This document shows positions 30,542-40,143 of a stretch of 40,176 bases of DNA, one piece after another. The stretch's first letter is position 1, and the number at the start of each line of letters is the position of its first letter. The notes beneath the pieces were generated by a model. The model searched no databases. It saw only the letters and a program-made list of their open reading frames with translations, and was not told the DNA's origin. A program made the position numbers and the translations under genes. This DNA is from Nemertoderma westbladi (lineage: Eukaryota > Xenacoelomorpha > Nemertodermatida > Nemertodermatidae), in the NCBI GenBank assembly GCA_032718475.1, contig JAUCBJ010001756.1, positions 1 through 40,176 on the forward strand. Direction: 5' to 3'.

Positions 30542-33500
30542 AGGTCAGGTATTCTAGGTCATTGATCAAGAAAACTTGCCACCTCCATGCAGCATAAAGG
30601 AGGTGCCACCTGTAGCTGCATAGACCCTCTTACTAGGGCAAATCTGGTCCTGTAACTAGGACCCCCTTCGTTCTGCGATAAAGACGCCCTTGGTCCTGGA
30701 TTAAGGACCCATATACTTGGCTGCAGGGGTATATGACCTGACCAGGCAGATGGTGATCTACCAATGGCTGGTTAGGAGTAGAGTGTTCTCATGTCCACTC
30801 TGAGAGCACTTCACTGCGACCTGCACCTGGCAGCAAGGGTACAGGGCATGACCCAGCAGATGAGCTGCAACAGCCAAAGGTGGGTCATGTACGCCAGAGT
30901 AGATATGGGTGATGGGCCTCATATCTGACTCCATTGCGACACCCACCCTGTGGAATGGCAAACCAGGGTGTGGTATTTGCCCCGAGAGCTGACTCGGCAA
31001 AAAAGCACCCCCCAACCCCCACTATGGATTACATTAGCAATGCGGAGGTCCGGCCACTAGAGGCCAATGGAATTACCGGACACAATCGGCCTCACAGGCG
31101 TCAGTTAACTCCTGACCGGCTGTCTGTCTCACCCCCTACTGGAGAGAGAGCAGCCAACAATTCTTTGAGTCCCTTTCCTGATGACCTTTCTGGCCCAAAC
31201 CCTGGGACACCAGGGAGGCCAGATTGTGATGGGGAGAGGGATTCTGGAGTTGGAGGCTACTCTCAAGTTCCATCCCGACCAACAAAGTCATTGGTGAATC
31301 TGAGGCAAGTCACTAGACTAGCCTCAGTAAACACCCTAACACTCGGGTCCCCAATGCGACAAGGTGAGCTGACTGCCTTGGCAGATAAGCTTTCTCTTAG
31401 CGCAGTGGGTGTTCAAGAGCACCGAATGCAGACTGGACAGACTGATGAGGTTCTGATTAAGGACATGGGGGGCGGTTGGCGACTCGCCCTCGCGTCAGCA
31501 GATGATAGTGGCAATGGTGGAATTGGTCTATTGATGAATCCAACCTCACATGCAGCATTGGACAAAATAGACCAATTCTCTAACCGCATCATCCGTTGCC
31601 ACTTCTCATGTTCTGGAAGACTGGCTAAGAAGTTTCCTAAGGTGGTTCTGATTGTGTGCTACTCTCCAACTAGTGTTGCCCCTGTAGAGAGGGTGGAAAA
31701 CTTTTACCACAATCTACAAGCAGCTACTGATGGAGTGGATCAGCATGCATTCTTAACATTCCTGGGAGACTTTAATGCAAGTCTGCATCAATCACCTACA
31801 TCGCCCTGGGTCTAGAGCAATAGTGTTAACCGAAATTCTGTCCATCTTCAGGATTTTATATCTGGAAATGGATTGTTTTCGGCTGGAACCCAGTTCAAGA
31901 AGCGAACTGGAAAGCTATGGACTCATAGTGGACCCAGTGGTCACAAGTCCCAGATAGACCATATTCTGTTTCGTAGGAAATACAGGAGCTCTATACAAGA
32001 CTGTAATGCACTTACACTTCGACCCTTCTCCAGTGATCACCGCCTTATTGTGGCCAAAGTAAGACTTAGTCTGCGTGCTAGCAGAACAATGAAATCTGCC
32101 TTGCCGCGGCATGACTGGTCCTCTCTGTTGCAACAGCCAAGTGTGAGATCCAGCTTCACACTACAGCTGAGCAAAAGGTATGAGGCTCTTGCCTCTGAGG
32201 CGGCAGATCACTGTGAGGGCTATACTGCCTTTACAGAAGCAGTTAAGTTAGCAGCTGCAGAAACAGTTCGTGTATACCCTCGAAACAGGAAAAGGGCCCC
32301 CTGGACTGACAACAAAATCCAGAAGTGCCGAAATTACCTTCATAAGGCGCAGAAAGAGTCCCGACTCAAACAGACTACAGCAGCCAAGAATGCAGTTAAG
32401 GCTGCATCTAGGTCCCTGAACAGGCAGTACTCTGTTAATCTACAGGAGCTAATAAACCAACAGGTTGATGCCATCAATGATGCTGACGACAGCAGGCAAT
32501 CATCCCAGGCATGGAAATCGATCAATTTGCTTACTGGGCGGAAAAGCCATCCAACCACCAAGGTTAAGGCTGAATCACCAGCCGATCGCCTCAATGGTTG
32601 GAAAGCCCACTTTGAAAAGCTCCTCAATAATGACAGGGTATTGCCTGATAACTTTATAGAAGTAAAAGTGTCTGAGTCTGTACTCCCAGATATTCCCATT
32701 GGCGATATCTCCTTTGCAGAAGTGAAGGCTGCTGCAAAGAGCATTAAGACCAATCGTGCCAGTGGAGTAGATGGTGTTCCCCCTGAGGTCTTTAAAATAC
32801 CTGAGTGTTTAAAGCTCATCTATCCCATCATAGTAGACATGTACCGAACAACAAGAGTCCCACAAGAAATGAAAACAAATAAGTTGGTGCCAGTTCCCAA
32901 GAAGGGCAACCTAACACTATATGGTTCTTTTCGGGGAATCTCATTGATCTCGATTGCTGCAAAGCTATACAATAGGATTCTATTAAATCGCATCAGGGAT
33001 CCCATTGAGAGACTGCTCCGTGGAAATCAGAATGGGTTCCGTAAAGGTCGTGGGACCATTGAGCCCATTTTGGCACTTAGAAGGATAATTGAAGAATATA
33101 AAAGAAGAACGACAGGCATCTGGCTGTTATCTTTGTTGACTTCTTCAAGGCCTTTGATTCAGTCTCTCGCTCACGTATGTTCAGCATACTTTCATTATAT
33201 GGGATTCCTGATGAAATTATTGCAGCAATCAGATCAGTATACGATGGTTCGACAACATTTGTGTCTACTGTTGACGGTGACACAGAACCATTTGAAGTGT
33301 TATGGGTCGTCCTCCAAGGAGACACACTTGCACCGTTCTTGTTCATTATTGTGGTTGACTATGTTCTACGCATGTCCTTAGATCATCATAATGATGATGG
33401 GGTGATGATAACTCCACCTACTGGCTCCAGAAGTCGAGGAAATCCTGCCAAGTACCTAACTAATCTAGACTTTGCTGATGACTTAGGAGTACTCTCAGAA

Positions 33501-34282
33501 TCATTATAGGGAGCCAAACGGCTCCTCAGCTCATTAGAACATGCTGCTTCTAGTGTTGGTCTTTTTATTAACTCCAGAAAGACCAAAATTTTGACAGTTA
33601 ACTTTGAAAGTCCTCAGCAAGTCTCTGATCGGATGAGCATAAGCTCAAAGGATGGTATGCTTGAGCATGTGGACGACTTCTGTTACCTGGGATCATGGAT
33701 CCGGAAGATCCTTCGAATACGTAAGGGAAAGGCATGGGCAGCCTTGAATAGGCTTTCCAGGATTTGCAAGTCACCTAGAATTAATCGGAAACTTAAGGTC
33801 CGATTATTTAGAGCAGCAGTAGTTCCAGTACTCCTCTATGGGAGTCCATGCCGGGCTCTAACTGCTGAGGACACCAAATCTCTGGATGGCACATCACAAG
33901 AATGCTACGCCGGATTCATTGTGTCAAGTACAATGCACACATCTCCAACCAGACACTATATAACATTGGAGGTGTCTCATTGGTTCCCCCAAGCTTGACA
34001 CTAGAACAAAATCGCCTCCGCTTTGCAGGACATTGCTTTCGCCGTGAGGATCAGCCAGTTCATAATCTTGTACTTTGGCAGCCTCATGGAGTGAATAAGC
34101 ATGGTGGACAGCCCATGACTTTCTTGAGACGCATCTTAAAGGACACTGGCCTTGAAGATGCGGATGATCTAGCAAATGTCATGGGTGATAGGGAGTTGTG
34201 GCGGTGCAATTTTGTTGACAAGCCGGCACAGCATTCTTAAAAATGCAGCTGCAATGCAGCATGCCGATCCTAGTAGTAGTAG
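30542..34282 (+). mobile_element. near full-length RTE-like LINE nested in a relative
   Basis: About 3.74 kb. It has a 5' untranslated region of about 410 bp, endonuclease, reverse transcriptase, and a 3' end in TAGTAGTAG. It lies between TGTC at 30538-30541 and TGTC at 34283-34286, which fall at the same site of the interrupted minus-strand element, so the boundaries are defined to within a few bases. Size, domain order and short trinucleotide tail fit RTE-type LINEs. Confidence 0.9.
30955..34240 (+). pseudogene. RTE-like endonuclease-reverse transcriptase, two stops and two frameshifts
   Basis: The ATG at 30955 opens the frame. Endonuclease: SVNTLTLGS (about 31330), VQEHRM with catalytic Glu (31412-31428), LGDFNASL (about 31765), SQIDHILF and FSSDHRLI (about 31950-32045). 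Reverse transcriptase: KLVPVPKKGNLTLYGSFRGISL (about 32880-32945, palm entry), FVDFFKAFD (33133-33160, after a frameshift), LQGDTLAP, and LDFADDLGVL (about 33465). Lesions: TAG at 31813-31815, a 1-nt loss near 33095, TAG at 33507-33509 where the sister copy has GAG, a 9-nt in-frame loss near 33710, and a 1-nt loss near 33891. The protein would be non-functional, but catalytic residues remain readable. Confidence 0.88.
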
Positions 34283-34488
34283 TGTCGAACCATCGTATAC
34301 TGATCTGATTGCTGCAATAATTTCATCAGGAATCCCATATAATGAAAGTATGCTGAACATACGTGAGAGAGAGACTGAATCAAAGGCCTTGAAGAAGTCA
34401 ACTAAAATAACAGCCAGATGCCTATCTTTCTTTTTTGATAACTCTTCAATTATCCTTCGGGTATCCTATGGGCTCCATGGTCCCACGA
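34283..34488 (-). mobile_element. 5' remainder of the split minus-strand RTE-like element
   Basis: Reverse complement of the region equal to about 538-742 of the copy at 507. It begins exactly where the minus-strand piece 29507-30541 stops. A local replacement near 34458-34470 distinguishes it. Similarity ends at CCCACGA, so this copy was itself 5'-truncated. Confidence 0.88.
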
Positions 34489-34599
34489 ATGCCGAATTGG
34501 CCGAATGCCAAAATAAGGATCACGAGACGAATTACAGAAATGCTGAAATGTTTGATCCTGTTTAAACACTTAGTTAGTAGGCCTACAACATGAATAAAC

Positions 34600-35397
34600 C
34601 ATGCAGTTAGGTGTATAATAATACTTTTCGGGTTTGCAATTAGCACAACATTAATTTGACCATGCAGTTAGGTGTATAATAATACTGTTCGGGTTTGCAG
34701 TTAGCACAACATTAATTAGACCTTGCAGTTAGGTGTATAATAATACTGTTCGGGTTTGCAGTTAGCACAACATTAATTAGACCTTGCAGTTAGGTGTATA
34801 GTAATACTGTTCGGGTTTGCAGTTAGCACAACATTAATTAGACCTTGCAGTTAGGTGTATAATAATACTTTTCGGGTTTGCAATTAGCACAACATTAATT
34901 TGACCATGCAGTTAGGTGTATAATAATACTGTTCGGGTTTGCAGTTAGCACAACATTAATTAGACCATGCAGTTAGGTGTATAATAATACTGTTCGGGTT
35001 TGCAGTTAGCACAACATTAATTAGACCTTGCAGTTAGGTGTATAGTAATACTGTTCGGGTTTGCAGTTAGCACAACATTAATTAGACCTTGCAGTTAGGT
35101 GTATAATAATACTTTTCGGGTTTGCAATTAGCACAACATTAATTTGACCATGCAGTTAGGTGTATAATAATACTGTTCGGGTTTGCAGTTAGCACAACAT
35201 TAATTAGACCATGCAGTTAGGTGTATAATAATACTGTTCGGGTTTGCAGTTAGCACAACATTAATTAGACCTTGCAGTTAGGTGTATAATAATACTGTTC
35301 GGGTTTGCAGTTAGCACAACATTAATTAGACCTTGCAGTTAGGTGTATAGTAATACTGTTCAGGTTTGCAGTTAGCACAACATTAATAGACAATGCA
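34600..35397. repeat. 61-bp satellite, 13 units with 4-unit higher-order period
   Basis: Each unit contains TGCAGTTAGGTGTATA, AATACTGTTCGGGTTTGC and AGTTAGCACAACATTAATTA. A marked variant (CTTTTCGGGTTTGCAATTAG, then TTTGACC) appears at units 1, 5 and 9, and GTATAGTAATA at units 4, 8 and 13. This gives a higher-order repeat of about 244 bp with a slip in the last block. Confidence 0.95.
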
Positions 35398-36231
35398 GTT
35401 AGGGCTATGGTATATGTGTAGTCTTTACCACCCTTGTACTCTAGCGACCTTCCAGAGAATTTGATAGTTAGGTGTATAGTTGATTTGCATGCGTCTGGAA
35501 CAGTTAGCACTTTGGACGAAAAAGAGCACGTTAGCGTTTCGAGTGGTTTGCCGGTATGTGTGTGTGTGTGTGTGTGTGTCGGTAGCCATAAATGTCGGAA
35601 GCCATAATCGAAGTTAATATCTTCATCTAAATTGTATGGTTGAGTCATTTTGAACGGTCTCTCCATGGAAATTAATTGTTTAGCACCATACCATTAAAGT
35701 TATTTTGCCCTGAAATTAGATATCTGGAATCCATGTACCCCATCCCATTATAATTTTTTATTTTTTCAAGTGATTTGCGTTAATAAATGTATTTTTAATT
35801 GATTCAAACATAATTAACATTGTAAATTCATACGCTGATTCCATTCTCCCCCATAGAGCCTAAGGCATGGCAATGGCAGCCGTGCCCAATAATATTTCTT
35901 GAAGTTTTACATTAGTAACATTGCAAGTTAAAGTCTTTGACCAAGCCAGTGCCTAGGCTAGTACACAAGGACATAGTAGTCCAGTAGAAGGAATAGTGCT
36001 CCTTCAATACATCTCATCAGACATCAATTCATTTGCCTGTGCCTACCATAACATAACATATATGCTTAATTTCCAATCACCTCTCAGCACAATTATTATT
36101 AGTAATTAAAAGTTTCAATTCGATTTGTCTTTCCGTTATCTGGTTATTCAGTTATTGCATTATTAATAGATAATTGTTTTAAAATATATCCTACGAAATA
36201 TGGTTAATAATTAAAACTTGTCGCTAACATT
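35398..36231. other. spacer with TG microsatellite
   Basis: No gene is seen. About 11 TG units lie at 35557-35579; the rest is AT-rich without recognised features. Confidence 0.5.
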
Positions 36232-36490
36232 CTCGCTATGGGGGTTTTAAGGAGTGCTGATTACATTTCCGATGTCAGTTTTCACGTTTACATAAATCTA
36301 GTCTGTCTGTCTGTCGGTCATTCTGTCAGTCAGTCTGTCAAAACTTAAAAGATAATTCAAATTAACTAACATTCTCGCTATGGGGGTTTTAAGGGGTGCT
36401 GATTTCATTTCTGATGTCAGTTTTAGGTTTACATAAATCTAGTCTGTCTGTTTGTCGGTCTTTCTGTCAGTCAGTCAGTCTGTCAAAAAT
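36232..36490 (+). repeat. tandem duplication of the CTGT dispersed repeat
   Basis: Two diverged copies of about 135 bp. Both start ATTCTCGCTATGGGGGTTTT, continue TGCTGATT(A/T)CATTTC(C/T)GATGTC and end in CTGTC runs. Related single copies lie near 9992 and 22268. Confidence 0.85.
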
Positions 36491-37150
36491 TATAAAAGAA
36501 TACAAACTAACTAATAAGGACACGAATGATGTCAGATACATAAAGTAGAATGAACTAAAGTACTAAATAAAGTAATACATCACGCCGAATATATATAAAA
36601 ACGCCAGCTGGTTACTAGCTGTCTGTTTGGAATTATGTTACAGTATAGTGTAAGTGTACTGGCTGTTGGCTTTAGCATTTAGGAAGTCAATATTCATAGA
36701 TCAGTTATTAGTTATTACTCTTTCACTAACTTTGTGTTTGTAATAGTTCTTACTGTAGCCAGCTGGTATCGCCTCTGTCGAAATCCAATGCGAATATCGT
36801 CACTGAGTGTATCTGAACTGATTAATGGCCCTAACTGAAACGTATTTGATTTCATTACCAAACAATTTTTTGTTTCCTAGTATGTAAAGGTATAGATTAA
36901 TTAATAATAATTGTTTTATAATCAATAAACTTGTTAGAATATTTTATCTCGCGACCAATATAAATGACAATTAATTATCACCAGACTTCTCCCAGAAGTA
37001 GGTTTTACTTAAAGTTTAACATGGTCACTCGAATGCACGGATCGAATGGAGGCGAATCAATTATTATAACAGTTCAGATATTAGATGTTAGTAAATTTGA
37101 CACTCCGGAAAGTTAGCGTTTATTCTGAGTTTGTCCCAAAAGGCAGTTTC
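36491..37150. other. spacer, nothing recognised
   Basis: No gene or element was recognised. CCAGCTGG occurs near 36603 and 36758. Confidence 0.5.
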
Positions 37151-37154
37151 GTTT

Positions 37155-37213
37155 AAAGCCATCTTGATGGCTTTCTAGTGTCTTATAAACTAGAGACGGC
37201 GTCAAGACGCCGT
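37155..37213. repeat. cluster of three consecutive hairpins
   Basis: AAAGCCATC-TT-GATGGCTTT (37155-37174), CTAGT...ACTAG (37175-37193) and ACGGCGTC-AA-GACGCCGT (37196-37213) follow each other without spacing. The first hairpin, with flanks, recurs at 37524-37543. Confidence 0.85.
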
Positions 37214-37504
37214 TAAGCAAGTCGGAAGTCGTCAATCAAATGTAAATTCCCTCAACAATGTTTGCCTATGGTCTGAAGGGAAGTGTTATTTACCTATGGT
37301 CAGAGAGAGAGAGATTCCAATCTGTAGGCCTAAGTTGGCAAAATTGTTCAAATCTATTCAGCTGAATGGTAGGTACATTGGAGTAAACTAAAACTAAAGT
37401 AAGTTTCCTCTACAATGTTTGCGTTTTTATCTTGCAAAAAATAATTTTCATCCAATTTTAGGGTCCAGACCAGAGTCACCAAAATAAATGTGAGGTTTAA
37501 TTTG

Positions 37505-37543
37505 GGGGTGCTACTCACCCCTTAAAGCCAGCTTGATGGCTTT
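37505..37543. repeat. second hairpin cluster, repeats the first hairpin
   Basis: GGGGTG (37505-37510) can pair with CACCCC (37516-37521), directly followed by AAAGCCAGCTTGATGGCTTT (37524-37543), a one-base variant of the hairpin at 37155, and the same CTAG. Confidence 0.8.
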
Positions 37544-37636
37544 CTAGCAATTAATAACGACACTGATGACCTGCTGATATTTAATTTCAACAACTGTTTT
37601 GGTGTGGTCAATTATTATTCAGTGAGCTCAACATCC

Positions 37637-37790
37637 AGGAATATTACATGGGGTTCTTAGCCGTAAAGCTAAACCCACGTAATAAAGCTAATCGTGTTTC
37701 CACACCCGGGTGGTGTCGTTATCCCCGAGCCAACCCCGCCAGTGCAATAGGAGTTGACTGCCACCCGCAATGGAACCCATATTATTAAAA
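37637..37790. other. GC-rich structured segment, possible short repeat
   Basis: Stands out from AT-rich surroundings. ATTACATGGGGTTCTTAGC can pair with GCTAAACCCACGTAAT, and CACCCGGGTG follows as a palindrome. No RNA family was recognised; it could be a SINE-like or fold-back repeat. Confidence 0.35.
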
Positions 37791-38176
37791 CCACCTGCTC
37801 AGGAATTTATAAGAAATTTCCTGTTCTATACATCAAGTTCATTATATGTTGTTTCCCCAGTTGATTATTGAATGTTGTATTTTATTTTCTTTACATTGTA
37901 CTATTAATAATAAATTAATAAAATAAGTTCCCGTAATATCTGCCAAATCATTGAATATTGTGTCAGTTTATTAGAAAGAAAAATATGTGGGTTTATCCAA
38001 AAAAAATCTGTACATTAATTAATAGTTTGGCATTATGTGCCAGGTAATAAAAATAAACGTGCAATTTTATCAATTAATGCGTCATAGAAGTATTAAATAA
38101 TGTCTAGATAAGCTCTTTCGTTAATTATTTAATAAATTAAATCTATTTAATTATCGATATTGACCTATTTACGATA
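37791..38176. other. AT-rich region upstream of the four-TM gene
   Basis: No features were recognised; no clear TATA box close to 38177. It presumably contains the promoter or 5' UTR of the downstream gene. Confidence 0.4.
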
Positions 38177-38920
38177 ATGAATTACAACGAATACCCACGC
38201 ACCATTCCAGTAACCTACCCAGGACTCACACAACGCCCTCTATCCACAGTTAGCGGTATTGACAACGAGTTAACGCGATGGAATAGACGTTCCTCTAACA
38301 GACTCATCTGCTACGGCCAATTACTGATCGGTTTCATCGTGGTTTGTCTCGCTGTGACCGAGGTTGTCGAAGGCTGTCTCTTCGCCGACATCGGAGTCGG
38401 ATTCTGGGGCGGATGTCTCATCATCCTCGTAGGACTCATTGGCTTCTTTGGCAGCCAACTCGATCGTTCCCACGACTGTTGTTCCAGAGTCTGTTTAGTC
38501 ACTGTCATCATCATTAATTGTTCTTTCCTTCTTGTAACCATCGGATGGGCTATCACCGAAGGGATTCTAACTCTTCCGAAATCTCTTAGCTCGATCACTC
38601 CGTGTAGAATAACCCCGATTGTAAAACTCGTCGTTTGGGGTGTGGAACTAGTCGTTGTCATGGTTCAGTTGGTGTTTTCCTGCACCAAAGTGTGCTGCGT
38701 GCCGCGAGCGCGTCGCGTTCGCGTGTTGTACGTGCCGGTCCCCGCGGGGATGTCCGGGCCCTCCCGACCACCTCCCGGTCCCGCAGTCAGACCGGACCGG
38801 TACGCCATGCCACCACCCCCCGACGGATACAACTATCTACATCGCGTATCTTACAACGGACATGCCGAGTATTTGTCTCCTCTGCCGGACTACAATCAAC
38901 TTTATCCCAATTCTAACTAA
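38177..38920 (+). CDS. four-transmembrane protein with Pro/Tyr-rich tail, MS4A/CD20-like
   Basis: A 247-aa intronless ORF beginning at the first ATG after in-frame stops. Four hydrophobic segments lie at about residues 43-61, 73-93, 106-127 and 147-169. The N-terminal 40 residues are polar with prolines. The 75-residue C-terminal tail follows a Cys/basic cluster (CTKVCCVPRARRVR) and is rich in Pro and Tyr (PPPPDGYNY, PLPDYNQLYP), so both ends are probably cytosolic. The second segment (IGVGFWGGCLIILVGLIGFF) resembles the FWG...SG signature of the MS4A/CD20 group; this is a suggestion from pattern only. The Cys cluster could be palmitoylated, and PxY-type motifs could bind WW or SH2 domains. 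Codon use is GC-richer than the flanks. It looks intact. Confidence 0.75.
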   Translation: MNYNEYPRTIPVTYPGLTQRPLSTVSGIDNELTRWNRRSSNRLICYGQLLIGFIVVCLAVTEVVEGCLFADIGVGFWGGCLIILVGLIGFFGSQLDRSHDCCSRVCLVTVIIINCSFLLVTIGWAITEGILTLPKSLSSITPCRITPIVKLVVWGVELVVVMVQLVFSCTKVCCVPRARRVRVLYVPVPAGMSGPSRPPPGPAVRPDRYAMPPPPDGYNYLHRVSYNGHAEYLSPLPDYNQLYPNSN

Positions 38921-38962
38921 CTAACTACAAATTCTATATATTAATTAATTATTTTAGCTCGT

Positions 38963-38968
38963 AATAAA
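38963..38968 (+). terminator. polyadenylation signal of the four-TM gene
   Basis: AATAAA 42 bp after the stop codon, followed by a T-rich and TGTCTGTTT stretch. Confidence 0.6.
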
Positions 38969-39106
38969 TCATCTATCTTTTTTTGTCTGTTTACCATAAA
39001 TTATTAGAGCATATTATAGATATTTCTAAAAGGAGTCGTATGATTTTATTTTTAGGGGTTGACAATGACAAACGGCCTTCTAAAGGGGGCCGTCGGCCGT
39101 GGACCG

Positions 39107-39152
39107 TATAAAAGGTCGTGGGTAGACTCTAATCGCGCAGTACGTGAGATAA
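39107..39152 (+). promoter_or_regulatory. candidate TATA-box core promoter
   Basis: TATAAAAG at 39107-39114 follows a GC-rich block (GGGGGCCGTCGGCCGTGGACC). A possible initiator, GCGCAGTACG, sits about 30 bp downstream, and an ATG follows at 39153. The ATG opens a 27-codon frame ending at a TAG at about 39234-39236. A donor-like AAAGTAATA lies inside it near 39178, so it could be a first exon. No downstream gene is recognised in the window. Confidence 0.3.
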
Positions 39153-39232
39153 ATGGATGTCACATCAATTCCACTCGAAAGTAATATAAACAAAAAAATG
39201 TGTAGTTGTCCGCCCTTGACAAATTTCGCCAA

Positions 39233-39467
39233 CTAGCGGCAGACTTAATATCTGCCATATACTGTATCATCCCAAAAGGATTATACAAAATAATGTATGA
39301 CGAATTTTGAGTCATATCGCCCTCTAGCGACAGACTAACAAACTGTCGATCAAGTAGCTACACCACCAGAGGTTTACATGTCTGAAAAGTTGATGTATAA
39401 TGAAATCAACCAAATTGAAGAAAGTTTTTACTTTTAAATATTTAGTCCTTCGGTCCCCTTAGCGGAA
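39233..39467. repeat. cluster of CTAGCGGC-type motifs
   Basis: CTAGCGGC at 39233-39240, CTAGCGAC at 39324-39331 and TTAGCGGA at 39460-39467, each preceded by pyrimidine-rich sequence. The same motif occurs at 9540, 21216 and 27006, indicating a dispersed repeat remnant. Confidence 0.4.
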
Positions 39468-39543
39468 TATAGCGGAATACTGAAAAACTGCAGATGGATT
39501 AGTCGTACTAATCTCGCTAACTTCGTGGCAACCCGAGGGCTCC

Positions 39544-39620
39544 CAGAGGCGTAGCGAGAGGGGGGGGGGGGGGGGGGGACGTCCCCCCGGGCGCACTCAC
39601 CCAGGGGCGCTGAAATGTCA
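39544..39620 (+). mobile_element. possible DNA-transposon terminus with G18 run
   Basis: CCAGAGGCGTAGCGAGAG followed by a run of about 18 G, then CCCCCCGGGCGCACTCACC and CAGGGGCGCTGAAA. The CAGNGGCGTAGC start is reminiscent of terminal inverted repeats of hAT-type elements; the partner end is not in the window. Confidence 0.25.
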
Positions 39621-39764
39621 GGGAATTCTTGTAAAAATAGTACAAATCAGTGAAAAGTCATAATTTCTCTGCTCGCTTCGCTCCCCATTAATATTACATC
39701 TATCAGTTAGACAGTTTAGTTTTTTTGTTAGGTTTACTAATCGGAAAACAAAAATTTTCCTTTT

Positions 39765-40143
39765 TCAAACATATATAGTGCCTATCTATTTGTACTGCGC
39801 CGTTGTTTGGGTACCCACTCTACATGACAATGGTAGGAAGAAATTAGTGAGGCCAATAAAACTATATGCAAAACATTCAGACGTAGACAAGAAACTCTAT
39901 ATTTCGTTAATTAATGTTGCCTTTGAAAAGCAATATGTCGATTTTGTAAATAAAATTGTACAGGATTCGAACCACCCACTACATGAACAGCTTGTGATTA
40001 ACAAATCAGCTCCTGCTACCAGAAGTGAATATATTTTACCAGCTATACGAACTCAACGTTTTAGTGACTCATTTATTCCTACTGCTATGCGATATTTGAT
40101 AAACGGAAACAATTCCTACATATTTGCTTACATAAAACCTTGA
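39765..40143 (+). pseudogene. C-terminal fragment of a LINE reverse transcriptase protein
   Basis: An open frame of about 121 codons from 39778 to TGA at 40141-40143. YLYCAVVWVPTL resembles the thumb-proximal LLYC..VW.P block of LINE RTs. NHPLHEQLVINKSAPATRSE followed by RTQRFSDSFIPTAMRYL is the standard C-terminal block of many CR1/jockey-group ORF2 proteins (HPL...R...RF..SFIP.A...LN). The two blocks are much closer than in a full protein, so an internal deletion is likely. Both catalytic domains are missing. A fourth LINE family or a distant member of the family at 23110 is possible. Confidence 0.65.

Noticed and set aside
30934-31815. A frameshift between the two halves of the RTE-like endonuclease
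   Set aside because: Both parts are in the same frame; only a single TAG at 31813-31815 separates them.
29507-34488. Twin-priming (5' inversion) of one RTE-like insertion
   Set aside because: Each orientation has its own 3' end, and the minus-strand copy continues seamlessly beyond the plus-strand one, so nesting explains the data better.
39955-39985. Minus-strand GGTTCGAATCC, matching a tRNA B box
   Set aside because: No A box, cloverleaf or acceptor stem around it; the sequence is part of a LINE coding fragment.
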